Assembly (NCBI RefSeq): GCF_031846325.1
Contig: NZ_JAVRHZ010000001.1
Coordinates: 620,001-684,000, forward strand
Direction of reading: 5' to 3'
DNA length: 64,000 bases
Origin: Patiriisocius_A hiemis
GTDB lineage: Bacteria > Bacteroidota > Bacteroidia > Flavobacteriales > Flavobacteriaceae
Below the pieces are notes generated by a model that searched no databases, was not told where the DNA came from, and was given only the letters and a program-made list of their open reading frames with translations. The position numbers and the translations under genes were made by a program. This document shows, piece after piece, positions 33,268 through 41,521 of this stretch (position 1 is its first letter; each line of letters starts with the position of its first letter).

Positions 33268-33753
33268 ATGAAAAAAATTAGTCTCTTACTCTGTATTATT
33301 TTACTATACAGTTGTAAGTCACCTGCACAAGACAAAGAAAAAGAAGTTACATATCCTGTTTCTAAAACAGAAACAGAATGGAAAGCAGAACTTACCGAAA
33401 TGGAATACTATGTACTTAGAGAAGCAGGTACAGAACGACCATTTACAAGTGAGTTAAATAAAAATCACGAAAAGGGAACCTACGTATGTGCCGCATGCCA
33501 AACACCTTTGTTTAAAAGTCAGCATAAATTTGATAGCGGTACTGGTTGGCCAAGTTTTGATAGAGAAATTGAAGGTAATGTTGCTTTTTCAACAGATTAT
33601 AAGGTTGGTTATGCACGTACCGAAGAACATTGTGCAACATGTGGTGGCCATTTAGGACATGTATTTAATGACGGTCCTAGAGATACAACTGGAAAAAGAC
33701 ATTGTATAAATGGTGCAGCCCTAGATTTTATACCAGCAAAAGATGGAAAATAA
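33268..33753 (+). CDS. msrB: Peptide-methionine (R)-S-oxide reductase MsrB, lipoprotein form
   Basis: A 161-residue protein with a lipoprotein signal ending at the Cys in LLYSC, so it should act outside the cytoplasm. It has the MsrB fold: CAAC and CATC zinc pairs, GTGWPSFDREIEG, HLGHVFNDGPRDTTGKRHCING with the catalytic Cys near residue 149. It reduces methionine-R-sulfoxide in exported proteins. It overlaps the second msrB gene by 11 bases, so the two are co-translated. Confidence 0.93.
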   Translation: MKKISLLLCIILLYSCKSPAQDKEKEVTYPVSKTETEWKAELTEMEYYVLREAGTERPFTSELNKNHEKGTYVCAACQTPLFKSQHKFDSGTGWPSFDREIEGNVAFSTDYKVGYARTEEHCATCGGHLGHVFNDGPRDTTGKRHCINGAALDFIPAKDGK

Positions 33754-34144
33754 GAAATATCCTATTCACAAAACTGAAGACGATTGGAAAAAAGAGTTAG
33801 GTGAAGCTAGGTATAAGATTCTTCGTGAAAAGGGAACAGAACGTCCTTTTACTGGAGAATATAATTTAACTTTTGAAGATGGCACCTATGCATGTGGAGC
33901 ATGTAAAACACCATTATTTAAAAGCGGTAGTAAGTTTGAAAGTGGTTGCGGCTGGCCTTCTTTTGATGAATCTATTGAAGGTGCTGTAGAATATGTAAAG
34001 GACACTACCTTTGGAATGATGCGTACAGAAATAGTATGTGCAACCTGTGGCAGTCACTTAGGACATGTTTTTAATGATGGTCCTACACAAACTGGACAAC
34101 GTTACTGTGTTAATTCCTTATCAGTAGACTTCCAAAAAAAATAA
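33743..34144 (+). CDS. msrB: Peptide-methionine (R)-S-oxide reductase MsrB, cytoplasmic form
   Basis: A 133-residue protein without a signal peptide and otherwise complete: CGAC and CATC zinc pairs, GCGWPSFDESIEG, HLGHVFNDGPTQTGQRYCVNSLSVDF with the catalytic Cys in RYCVNS. It repairs oxidised methionine in the cytoplasm, complementing the exported copy just upstream. The pair looks like an old tandem duplication with different cell locations. Confidence 0.95.
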   Translation: MENKKYPIHKTEDDWKKELGEARYKILREKGTERPFTGEYNLTFEDGTYACGACKTPLFKSGSKFESGCGWPSFDESIEGAVEYVKDTTFGMMRTEIVCATCGSHLGHVFNDGPTQTGQRYCVNSLSVDFQKK

Positions 34145-34164
34145 CATAAAAAAGAAATACAACA

Positions 34165-34199
34165 AAAAATCCCAAATTCTGATAGTATTTGGGATTTTT
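34165..34199 (+). terminator. Terminator of the msrB pair
   Basis: A 13-base perfect stem (AAAAATCCCAAAT and its complement) around a 9-base loop, 20 bases after the msrB stop and followed by T-rich sequence. Its arms resemble the palindrome at 41466-41513. Confidence 0.82.
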
Positions 34200-34223
34200 C
34201 TTTTGGAATTTGGTTTTTGTAAT

Positions 34224-34256
34224 TTGAGATTTTTTGGTTATCATTTCGTAAATTTG
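34224..34256 (+). promoter_or_regulatory. Promoter of lpdA
   Basis: TTG at 34224-34226, a 22-base spacer, and TAAATTTG at 34249-34256, a full match to TAnnTTTG. The lpdA start codon is 30 bases further on. Confidence 0.55.
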
Positions 34257-34286
34257 TGCATTATAACAACCATTTAATTATACAAA

Positions 34287-35663
34287 ATGAGCAAATACGA
34301 TATTATAGTTTTAGGTAGTGGCCCAGGTGGCTATGTAACTGCCATAAGAGCATCTCAACTAGGATTTAAGACAGCTGTTATTGAAAAAGAAAGCCTTGGA
34401 GGTGTTTGTTTAAATTGGGGGTGTATCCCTACTAAGGCATTGCTAAAAAGCGCACAAGTATTTGATTATTTAAAACATGCAGAAGATTATGGACTCATAG
34501 TAAAAGATGCAGACAAAGACTTTACTAAAGTAGTTGAGCGTAGCCGTGGTGTAGCAGATGGGATGAGTAAAGGAGTTCAGTTTTTAATGAAAAAAAATAA
34601 AATTGATGTTATTGAAGGTTTTGGAAAACTAAAACCAGGAAAGAAAGTTGACGTTGATGGAAAAGAATATAGTGCAGATCACATTATTATAGCAACAGGA
34701 GCTCGTTCTAGAGAATTACCTAATTTACCACAAGATGGAAAAAAGGTAATTGGATATCGTGAAGCGATGACACTAGAAAAACAGCCAAAAAGTATGATAG
34801 TGGTTGGTAGTGGTGCAATTGGAGTAGAGTTTGCACATTTCTACAATGCAATGGGAACAGAAGTTACTATAGTTGAATACTTACCAAACCTTGTTCCATT
34901 AGAAGATGAAGAAGTATCAAAACAGTTTGAACGTTCTTTTAAAAAGTCTGGAATTAAAGTGATGACTCAATCTTCAGTAGAAAAAGTAGATACCTCAGGT
35001 AAAACAGTAAAGGCTACAGTAAAAACTAAAAAAGGGGAAGAAACATTAGAAGCAGACATTGTTCTTTCTGCTGTAGGTATTTCATCAAATATTCAAAATA
35101 TTGGCTTAGAAGGTGTTGGTATTGTGGTAGATAGAGATAAGATAATGGTAAATGACTGGTACCAAACTAATATACCTGGCTATTATGCAATAGGTGATGT
35201 TGTACCCGGTCCAGCCCTAGCTCACGTTGCTTCTGCTGAAGGTATTACTTGTGTGGAAAAAATTGCCGGAATGCATGTAGAAGCTATGGATTATGGAAAT
35301 ATTCCTGGCTGTACGTATGCAACCCCAGAAATTGCAAGTGTAGGAATGACCGAAAAACAAGCAAAAGAAGCTGGTTACGATATTAAAGTAGGAAAATTTC
35401 CCTTTTCTGCAAGTGGTAAAGCAAGTGCTGCTGGTACAAAGGATGGATTTGTAAAAGTAATTTTTGATGCAAAATATGGTGAATGGTTAGGTTGCCATAT
35501 GATAGGTGCTGGCGTAACAGACATGATTGCTGAAGCAGTTTTAGGACGAAAGCTTGAAACTACAGGACATGAAGTACTAAAAGCAGTTCACCCTCACCCA
35601 ACTATGAGTGAAGCTGTTATGGAAGCTGTAGCAGATGCTTATGACGAAGTAATTCACTTGTAA
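34287..35663 (+). CDS. lpdA: Dihydrolipoyl dehydrogenase
   Basis: A 458-residue flavoprotein, E3 component of 2-oxoacid dehydrogenase complexes. The FAD-binding GSGPGGYVTAIRASQLG starts near residue 10 and the redox disulfide lies in GGVCLNWGCIPTKAL (about residues 38-52). The NAD-binding VVGSGAIGVEFAHFYNAMG lies near 171-189, and the C-terminal HPHPTMSEAVMEA carries the active-site His and Glu. The gene stands alone with its own promoter. Confidence 0.97.
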   Translation: MSKYDIIVLGSGPGGYVTAIRASQLGFKTAVIEKESLGGVCLNWGCIPTKALLKSAQVFDYLKHAEDYGLIVKDADKDFTKVVERSRGVADGMSKGVQFLMKKNKIDVIEGFGKLKPGKKVDVDGKEYSADHIIIATGARSRELPNLPQDGKKVIGYREAMTLEKQPKSMIVVGSGAIGVEFAHFYNAMGTEVTIVEYLPNLVPLEDEEVSKQFERSFKKSGIKVMTQSSVEKVDTSGKTVKATVKTKKGEETLEADIVLSAVGISSNIQNIGLEGVGIVVDRDKIMVNDWYQTNIPGYYAIGDVVPGPALAHVASAEGITCVEKIAGMHVEAMDYGNIPGCTYATPEIASVGMTEKQAKEAGYDIKVGKFPFSASGKASAAGTKDGFVKVIFDAKYGEWLGCHMIGAGVTDMIAEAVLGRKLETTGHEVLKAVHPHPTMSEAVMEAVADAYDEVIHL

Positions 35664-35682
35664 GAAAAGTGTAACAATATGT

Positions 35683-35711
35683 AAAAAGGACTGTAAATTA
35701 CAGTCCTTTTT
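35683..35711. terminator. Bidirectional terminator between lpdA and the beta-barrel gene
   Basis: AAAAAGGACTG and its complement CAGTCCTTTTT around a 7-base centre, between two convergent stop codons. Confidence 0.85.
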
Positions 35712-36185
35712 TTATAGAATATAACCAACTCCTAGAAAAGTAATATTTGGAGATAACTCCTCGAAACCTTGTGTGTACTTAAGGTTTAGCTGAAATGTTT
35801 CAGTAAAATGATAAACTGCAGAAACATCTCCCCTTACTTTAAATTTGTTCGTAAAAAAATCAAAAAAATAATTTAAGCTTGGTCCCAGCAACAGACTAAT
35901 ATCATTATTAACATAGTATTCTACATAAATAGGAGCGTTAATGAATTCGAAGTCACCTATACCTTTATATAAAATTTCTGGCTGGAAATGAAACCTCTCA
36001 CTAATAGGTACATTTATAAACAATCCGCCAAAATAGCCTAATTCAGATTTTGGTGTTTCTCCAAACTGGGATTGACTCTCATTAAAGAAAGTTAAATTAA
36101 CTCCACCTTTACCCCCTATTTTGGTTTGGCTACTGCCAGAAACTGAAAAAAAGATAAATAAGAAAAAAGGAAGGTAAAATTTCAT
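35712..36185 (-). CDS. Outer-membrane beta-barrel protein, 157 aa
   Basis: A 157-residue protein with a signal peptide (ends near GSSQ, residue 20) and GGKGGVNLTFF at the start of the barrel. Its fold resembles the four tandem barrel proteins further on (36685-39429) but it is shorter and more diverged. It starts 10 bases after the aroQ stop, so the two are probably one transcript. Confidence 0.75.
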   Translation of the reverse strand: MKFYLPFFLFIFFSVSGSSQTKIGGKGGVNLTFFNESQSQFGETPKSELGYFGGLFINVPISERFHFQPEILYKGIGDFEFINAPIYVEYYVNNDISLLLGPSLNYFFDFFTNKFKVRGDVSAVYHFTETFQLNLKYTQGFEELSPNITFLGVGYIL

Positions 36186-36195
36186 TTTAAATATA

Positions 36196-36612
36196 TTACT
36201 CTAGAAAAGCCTGTAATGCTAAATCATAACTGTGTAAGCCAAACCCAATTACTATTCCTTTTGAGTGAGGTGCTACAAAAGATTGATGTCTAAAGTCTTC
36301 CCTAGAAAAAGTATTAGAGATATGTACTTCTATAACAGGTGTTTTTATTGCTTTTACAGCATCACCAATTCCTACAGAAGTATGTGTATAAGCAGCAGCA
36401 TTTAATATTATACCATCGTAGTCAAAACCAACCTCTTGTATTTTATCTATTAATTCTCCCTCAACATTAGATTGAAAAAAAGTTAATTCAACTTCTTTAT
36501 GCTTAAATTGAAGTTGCGAAAAATAGTCTTGAAAAGTAGTTTTTCCATAAATTTCTGGCTCTCTAGTACCTAGCAAGTTTAAGTTAGGGCCATTAATGAT
36601 AATAATTTTCAT
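36196..36612 (-). CDS. aroQ: Type II 3-dehydroquinate dehydratase
   Basis: A 138-residue enzyme of the shikimate pathway. The start MKIIIINGPNLNLLGTREPEIYG carries the catalytic Arg and Tyr; EVHISNTFSREDFRHQSF carries the catalytic His near residue 108. The length is normal. It lies close to xerD but is separated from it by four outer-membrane barrel genes. Confidence 0.95.
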   Translation of the reverse strand: MKIIIINGPNLNLLGTREPEIYGKTTFQDYFSQLQFKHKEVELTFFQSNVEGELIDKIQEVGFDYDGIILNAAAYTHTSVGIGDAVKAIKTPVIEVHISNTFSREDFRHQSFVAPHSKGIVIGFGLHSYDLALQAFLE

Positions 36613-36629
36613 ACACCAAATATAAATAA

Positions 36630-36657
36630 AAAAGGAAGCTAGCTATAGCTTCCTTTT
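36630..36657 (-). terminator. Terminator after barrel gene 1
   Basis: A 12-base stem (AAAAGGAAGCTA and its complement) with a 4-base loop, about 28 bases past the stop of the minus-strand gene at 36685 and followed by T-rich sequence on that strand. Confidence 0.78.
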
Positions 36658-36684
36658 AACAAATAGTAAGTAAAAGTAGTTATC

Positions 36685-37260
36685 CTAAAAGAACCAACCA
36701 ACAGATATGCTTAGGACACTATTTTTTGCATCAAAAGTTTCACCTTCAAAATCTTCGAAAATAGAATTAAAGCCTACAGTATAACGTAGTTGAGCAAATG
36801 CTCCTATATCTTCTAAATAATACTGAGCTCCAAAACCGCCAGATAAATCTAAAGTATTAACTCCTTCGATATCTTCTGTTTCGCCATCAAATTCATCCTG
36901 AGCAGTAATATTAATTCCAATTTGTGGTCCTGCTTGTAGACTTAGACCTTCAACAACAGTAAAGCTAAGCAGAACAGGAACATTCACATAACCTAGCTTA
37001 GTCTTAAACTCACCATCTTCATCATCTTTTGCTCCTTGTCCAGAGAAAACAACTTCTGGTTGTATTGCAATAACATCAGACAAGCCTATACTTGCAACTG
37101 CCCCTACATTAAACCCTGTGAGACTTGATGCATCTTCTACATCATCTCCAACAATTGAAGCAAAATTAACCCCAGCTTTAACACCAAACATTGTTTCTTG
37201 AGCGTTTACACTCGTAATACTAATTACTGCAATTGCAGCGAATACTAATAGTTTTTTCAT
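36685..37260 (-). CDS. Outer-membrane beta-barrel protein (tandem copy 1)
   Basis: A 191-residue protein with a signal peptide (cleavage near NAQ, residue 21). It starts MFGVKAGVNFASIVGDDVEDASSLTGF after cleavage, contains SLQAGPQIGINITAQ near the middle and ends SVGWFF, a typical aromatic C-terminal beta strand. It is the porin-family outer-membrane barrel type. It is a paralogue of the next three genes, each with its own terminator. A -7 element (TAGATTTG on the minus strand) lies at 37289-37296. Confidence 0.82.
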   Translation of the reverse strand: MKKLLVFAAIAVISITSVNAQETMFGVKAGVNFASIVGDDVEDASSLTGFNVGAVASIGLSDVIAIQPEVVFSGQGAKDDEDGEFKTKLGYVNVPVLLSFTVVEGLSLQAGPQIGINITAQDEFDGETEDIEGVNTLDLSGGFGAQYYLEDIGAFAQLRYTVGFNSIFEDFEGETFDAKNSVLSISVGWFF

Positions 37261-37288
37261 AATTGAATAGTTTAAATAAGTTATACTT

Positions 37289-37296
37289 CAAATCTA
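37289..37296 (-). promoter_or_regulatory. Putative -7 element of barrel gene 1
   Basis: On the minus strand TAGATTTG, a full TAnnTTTG match about 30 bases before the start codon. No TTG at usable spacing. Confidence 0.4.
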
Positions 37297-37352
37297 CTAG
37301 TAGAATAAAATTTAAAAAATACCCATTACAAGGTATATTTTGATTAAAAAAA

Positions 37353-37370
37353 GGGAAGCATTTGCTTCCC
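37353..37370 (-). terminator. Terminator after barrel gene 2
   Basis: GGGAAGCA and its complement TGCTTCCC with a 2-base centre, followed on the minus strand by a run of seven T. Confidence 0.82.
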
Positions 37371-37396
37371 TAATAAATTTTGATTGAGATATTTTC

Positions 37397-38023
37397 TTAA
37401 AATGAAAAACCAATCGAAAAGGACAATACAGAGTTTGTTAAACTATCACCAAAAACTTCATCATCATCTCCTACATCAGAGACACCAAACATATATCTTC
37501 CTTGAAAAAATAACCCATTAGTTAGCCTGTATTCTAAGCCTCCTCCAATACTAATATCTGTTCCAGAGACACTATCACTAACATCCTCGGTTCCTTCAAG
37601 TTCATTTCCGCCATCTCCTTCAACTTCAACCTCCTGCTCTGCTGTAGCTGTAAAACCTATTTGGGGTCCTACTTGGATACTTAAACCATCGGTTATATAA
37701 TATTTACCCATAATTGGAACATTTATGTAGTCAAGCTTAAATTTACTTTCAACTTCGACATCTCCAAATTGGTCTTTAGATTGTAATCCCTGTTGAGAAA
37801 AAATTATTTCTGGTTGTATAGAAAATTTTTCAGAAACTGGGACCTCAACAAGACCTCCAATATGAAATCCTGTTTTTCCATCTGCATCTTCAATGTCTTC
37901 TCCTGTTAGTTTTGCTAAGTTAACACCAGCTTTGGCTCCAAATCTAACCTCACCTGGAGCTTGCGCATAAATCATTGAAAAGGTGAAAAATATAGCTACG
38001 AATAATAAAATTTGTTTTTTCAT
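37397..38023 (-). CDS. Outer-membrane beta-barrel protein (tandem copy 2)
   Basis: A 208-residue protein with a signal peptide ending near IYAQ. The mature part begins RFGAKAGVNLAKLTGEDIEDADGKTGF and includes SIQVGPQIGFTATA. It is the longest of the array, with an acidic insert of about 20 residues near 130-155 (VEVEGDGGNELEGTEDV) that probably forms an extracellular loop. It ends SIGFSF. No specific function is known. Confidence 0.82.
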   Translation of the reverse strand: MKKQILLFVAIFFTFSMIYAQAPGEVRFGAKAGVNLAKLTGEDIEDADGKTGFHIGGLVEVPVSEKFSIQPEIIFSQQGLQSKDQFGDVEVESKFKLDYINVPIMGKYYITDGLSIQVGPQIGFTATAEQEVEVEGDGGNELEGTEDVSDSVSGTDISIGGGLEYRLTNGLFFQGRYMFGVSDVGDDDEVFGDSLTNSVLSFSIGFSF

Positions 38024-38106
38024 AAGTATTATTTTTAAAATTTAAGCTAAAGTATATATTGAAAATCTTAAAAATATCGAATGAAATGATAAGTTTATGC
38101 AAAAAC

Positions 38107-38134
38107 AAAAAAGAGCTCAATGAGCTCTTTTTTT
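38107..38134 (-). terminator. Terminator after barrel gene 3
   Basis: AAAAAAGAGCTCA and its complement around a short centre, 20 bases after the gene's stop, with a T-run on the minus strand. Confidence 0.82.
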
Positions 38135-38155
38135 AAAAAAATAGTAGGTTTCTAA

Positions 38156-38710
38156 TTAGTTAAAGAACCAACCCACAGAAATTGATGCTACAGAGTTTTT
38201 TGCATCTACATCAGATATTACATCAGAAAAACCGATGACATATCTAGCTTGGAAAAACAATCCTAAATCAGGAAGTCTATACTGTGCACCAGCGCCAAAA
38301 CCTAAGTCAAGTGTTTCGTTATCTTCTAAATCCATAGTTTCACCATCAAATTCAGCTTGAGCATTAATGTTAAACCCAACTTGTGGTCCACCTTGTAAGC
38401 TTAAACCATCAGCAATTTGAAAATCTGCAAAAATTGGTAAGTTAACGTAATCTAGTTGTAATGTTACATCATCTGCTTCAGAACCTTGCATCGAGAAAAT
38501 TAACTCTGGTTGAACAGAAAATAATTCAGATATCCCAATATTAGCAACACCTCCAACATGAAATGCTGTTCTTCCATCAAGATCATCTGCATCATCACCA
38601 TTAAGTCCAGCAAGGTTTAAACCTGCTTTGGCTCCAAAGGATACTCCTTGAGCGTTACTTGTTGTAACTGCAAATGCAATAATGGCAGTAAATAAAAATA
38701 GTTTTTTCAT
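38156..38710 (-). CDS. Outer-membrane beta-barrel protein (tandem copy 3)
   Basis: A 184-residue protein with a signal peptide ending near SNAQ. The mature part begins GVSFGAKAGLNLAGLNGDDADDLDGRTAF, includes SLQGGPQVGFNINAQAEFDGETMDLEDNETL, and ends SVGWFFN. It is closest to tandem copy 1, with a shared AQxEFDGET loop and VSISVGWFF-like end, suggesting the most recent duplication in the array is between these two. Confidence 0.82.
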   Translation of the reverse strand: MKKLFLFTAIIAFAVTTSNAQGVSFGAKAGLNLAGLNGDDADDLDGRTAFHVGGVANIGISELFSVQPELIFSMQGSEADDVTLQLDYVNLPIFADFQIADGLSLQGGPQVGFNINAQAEFDGETMDLEDNETLDLGFGAGAQYRLPDLGLFFQARYVIGFSDVISDVDAKNSVASISVGWFFN

Positions 38711-38750
38711 AATTCTTGTTTTATTAGTTAATTAATATCATAAAGTTACT

Positions 38751-38778
38751 AAAAAATTAAAGCTATCGTATAGGACAA
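38751..38778 (-). promoter_or_regulatory. Candidate promoter of barrel gene 3
   Basis: On the minus strand: TTG (38778-38776), a 17-base spacer, and TAACTTTA (38758-38751), one mismatch from TAnnTTTG. It lies about 40 bases before the start codon. Confidence 0.4.
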
Positions 38779-38828
38779 TTGCCGTATTTTCTTAACATAG
38801 TTTTTAACATACTGACTATCAATAAAAA

Positions 38829-38849
38829 AAGCAGGCAAATTGCCTGCTT
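38829..38849 (-). terminator. Terminator after barrel gene 4
   Basis: AAGCAGGCAA and its complement TTGCCTGCTT around a 1-base centre, with A-rich flanks that give a T-run on the minus strand. Confidence 0.8.
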
Positions 38850-38874
38850 ATATTTATTAATCCTATGTAAGTTC

Positions 38875-39429
38875 TTATAAAAAAGAATACCCTAATGATA
38901 GTGTAATTACACTATTTTTCCCTTTGTCAAAACCATCATTATCTGGCACATCGCTTAAACCAAAGTTGTAACGTCCTTCTACCCTAATCCCTAATGGGAT
39001 GTCCAGTCCTACCCCTACTACTCCAGACAAGTCAAAATCATTGGTAGCAATATCATTTATAGTCTCACCTACTACAGTTTGAGTGTCATCATCTATTAAA
39101 ATTCCGAATTGAGGTCCTAATTGCACATTTACAATATCGGTTAGGTAATATTTTAAAACAATAGGAACATTTACATAGTTAAGGTCAAACTCTCCAAGTT
39201 CAAACTCAGCTCCTTGTTGGGAATATAGTAGGTCAGCCTGTAACCCAATCTTATCGTTAAACTTACCCCCTACAAATACACCTCCTACAAAGCCTGTTCT
39301 ATTATCAAGTCCAGAGGCATCTGTTATTGTTGCAAAGTTTACCCCTGCTTTTATACCTAAGTCTAATCCTTGCCCAAAAAATGTAGAAGTGCTAATTAAA
39401 GCGAGAGTAATTAAAATTAGTTTTTTCAT
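38875..39429 (-). CDS. Outer-membrane beta-barrel protein (tandem copy 4)
   Basis: A 184-residue protein with a signal peptide ending near FFGQ. The mature part begins LDLGIKAGVNFATITDASGLDNRTGFVGG and includes VQLGPQFGILIDDD; it ends SLGYSFL. It is the most diverged of the four tandem barrels. It is divergent from xerD (start at 39524). Confidence 0.8.
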   Translation of the reverse strand: MKKLILITLALISTSTFFGQGLDLGIKAGVNFATITDASGLDNRTGFVGGVFVGGKFNDKIGLQADLLYSQQGAEFELGEFDLNYVNVPIVLKYYLTDIVNVQLGPQFGILIDDDTQTVVGETINDIATNDFDLSGVVGVGLDIPLGIRVEGRYNFGLSDVPDNDGFDKGKNSVITLSLGYSFL

Positions 39430-39523
39430 AAATCATATTTTTAAGATGAATACTATAAAGATACTAACGAAAAAAAGACTACCATTATTTCTTTCCTTAT
39501 TTTTACGTTAAAAGATTTTCATA

Positions 39524-40420
39524 ATGAAGTGGAGTAATGCCATTAATGACTATAAAAACTTTTTAAAGATAGAGCGAGGACTTTCAGAAAACTCTATCAC
39601 TAATTATGTTTTAGATATAAAAAAATTAGTAGTCTGGTTAGAAGAAAATGATATAAACCTCTCTCCTATTTCAATTTCAGAAGAAGAGATACAAGCCTTT
39701 ATTTATTCCATAGCAAAAAAAGTACAACCAAGAACTCAAAGTAGAATTATATCTGGTTTACGTGGTTTTTTTAACTATTTAGTTTTTGAAGAATACCGCA
39801 AAACAAACCCATTAGAACTTATTGAAAGTCCAAAGATAGGTAGAAAACTACCTGACACTTTATCAATTACTGAAATAGATACTCTAATTAATACAATAGA
39901 TTTAAGCAAACCTCAAGGAGAACGCAACAGAGCTATCCTAGAAACTCTTTATGGTTGTGGGCTACGTGTAAGCGAATTGATTAACCTCAAAATATCAGAT
40001 TTATTTTTTGAGGAAGGTTTTATTAGAGTAACAGGAAAAGGTGACAAGCAGCGACTTGTGCCTATAAGTGATACAACAATAAAGTATATTGAAATTTATA
40101 AGAATGAGATTAGAAATCATCAAGAAATAAAACCACAAGCATTAGACACCTTATTTCTTAACCGAAGAGGTAATGGTCTAACTAGAGCTATGATTTTTAC
40201 GATAATTAAACAGTTAACCGAAAAAGCAGGAATACAAAAAACAATAAGTCCACATACCTTTAGACACTCCTTTGCTACACATCTTCTTGAAAATGGCGCA
40301 AACCTTAGGGCTATCCAGCAAATGCTTGGACATGAAAGCATTACTACTACCGAAATTTATACTCACATTGACAATACCCATCTTACTGAAGTAATTAATA
40401 AATTCCACCCAAGAAAGTAA
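39524..40420 (+). CDS. xerD: Tyrosine recombinase XerD
   Basis: A 298-residue site-specific recombinase for resolving chromosome dimers. The N-terminal SAM-like core-binding domain (about 1-90) contains FLKIERGLSENSI. The catalytic domain shows YGCGLRVSELINL (catalytic Arg near residue 152), then HTFRHSFATHLLENGANLRAIQQMLGH (His, Arg, His near 246-272) and the nucleophile Tyr in TTEIYTHI near 281. The length and motifs are those of housekeeping XerD and not of a phage integrase. No dif site was recognised nearby. Confidence 0.93.
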   Translation: MKWSNAINDYKNFLKIERGLSENSITNYVLDIKKLVVWLEENDINLSPISISEEEIQAFIYSIAKKVQPRTQSRIISGLRGFFNYLVFEEYRKTNPLELIESPKIGRKLPDTLSITEIDTLINTIDLSKPQGERNRAILETLYGCGLRVSELINLKISDLFFEEGFIRVTGKGDKQRLVPISDTTIKYIEIYKNEIRNHQEIKPQALDTLFLNRRGNGLTRAMIFTIIKQLTEKAGIQKTISPHTFRHSFATHLLENGANLRAIQQMLGHESITTTEIYTHIDNTHLTEVINKFHPRK

Positions 40421-40504
40421 ACGCGTTAAAATACTGCTAAATCAACTCTTTTACTTTATAATGCTTTCCTGGTTTTGTAACTTTAAAAGAAAACTAGATA
40501 ATAT

Positions 40505-41452
40505 ATGAAAACATTAAAATTTGAAAATAACGATACCATGCACGCTATTGGGTTAGGTACATGGAAAGCAAAAGGAAACGAGTTAAAGAAAGCTATAAAA
40601 TCGGCTCTTAATACTGGAGTAAGGCACATAGACACCGCTGCCATATATGGCAATGAAGAAGAAATTGGAGAGGTCTTAGCCGAAGTTTTTAAGGAAGGAA
40701 CAATTAAACGTGAAGATGTCTTTATTACTTCAAAACTTTGGAATGATGCTCATAGAGAAAGTCATGTGATTCCAGCACTTCAGGATTCATTAAAAAAACT
40801 ACAGCTAGATTATCTGGATTTATATCTTATCCATTGGCCAGTAGCTTTTAAGCCGGGTGTTAGTTTCCCTTCTACTCCATCAGATTATTTATCACTTGAA
40901 GAAGTTCCAATTGAAGAAACTTGGAAGCAACTTGAAATTGCTAAAGAAAATGGCTTCACACGGCACATTGGAGTTTCAAACTTCAGCAAAGAAAAGCTTA
41001 AAGATTTATTGGAGAAAGCTAAACATAAGCCAGAAATGAACCAAGTAGAGATGCATCCTTTACTGCAACAAAATGAGTTAGTTAGCTTTTGCAAACAAGA
41101 AAATATTTTTCTTACTGCCTATTCTCCCTTAGGATCTGGCGACAGAAGTAATGAAATGAAAGCTGAAGATGAGCCAAGTCTTATGGAAATTGATTCCATT
41201 AGAGAAATTGCAAAAAAACATGATGCTACACCTGCTCAAGTCTTAATAAATTGGCATGCTAATAGAGGGACGGCTGTTATACCAAAGTCTACAACTCCAA
41301 GTCATATTGAGTCTAACTTTAGAGCTGCAAAAGTTGAGCTAGATAAAGAAGACATGGAAACAATAGCTTCCTTAGATAAGAATTACCGTTTTATTACTGG
41401 AAAGTTTTTTGAGGCACCAGAGAAAGGATACGTTAATATTTATGATGAATAA
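40505..41452 (+). CDS. Aldo/keto reductase
   Basis: A 315-residue NADPH-dependent (beta/alpha)8 barrel. The catalytic tetrad is visible: Asp and Tyr in HIDTAAIYGNEEEIG (near residues 43-57), Lys in ITSKLWN (near 79) and His in LYLIHWP (near 112). The cofactor segment VIPKSTTPSHIESNF lies near 260-274. Family members reduce aldehydes or sugars; the substrate here is unknown. Confidence 0.93.
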   Translation: MKTLKFENNDTMHAIGLGTWKAKGNELKKAIKSALNTGVRHIDTAAIYGNEEEIGEVLAEVFKEGTIKREDVFITSKLWNDAHRESHVIPALQDSLKKLQLDYLDLYLIHWPVAFKPGVSFPSTPSDYLSLEEVPIEETWKQLEIAKENGFTRHIGVSNFSKEKLKDLLEKAKHKPEMNQVEMHPLLQQNELVSFCKQENIFLTAYSPLGSGDRSNEMKAEDEPSLMEIDSIREIAKKHDATPAQVLINWHANRGTAVIPKSTTPSHIESNFRAAKVELDKEDMETIASLDKNYRFITGKFFEAPEKGYVNIYDE

Positions 41453-41465
41453 AAAATGAAAATTC

Positions 41466-41513
41466 AAATAATAAATCCCAAATATCAGTACTGATATTTG
41501 GGATTTATTATTT
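41466..41513. terminator. Long perfect palindrome between aldo/keto reductase and rny
   Basis: A 48-base perfect palindrome (24 bases per half) centred at 41489/41490, with the core ATCCCAAATATCAG and its complement. It lies between convergent stop codons and can end both transcripts. Confidence 0.85.
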
Positions 41514-41521
41514 AAGTTAAT

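Noticed and set aside
39524..40420. Tyrosine recombinase as sign of a mobile element or integron
   Set aside because: Length and motifs are those of housekeeping XerD; no attachment repeats, cargo or other integrase genes are near.
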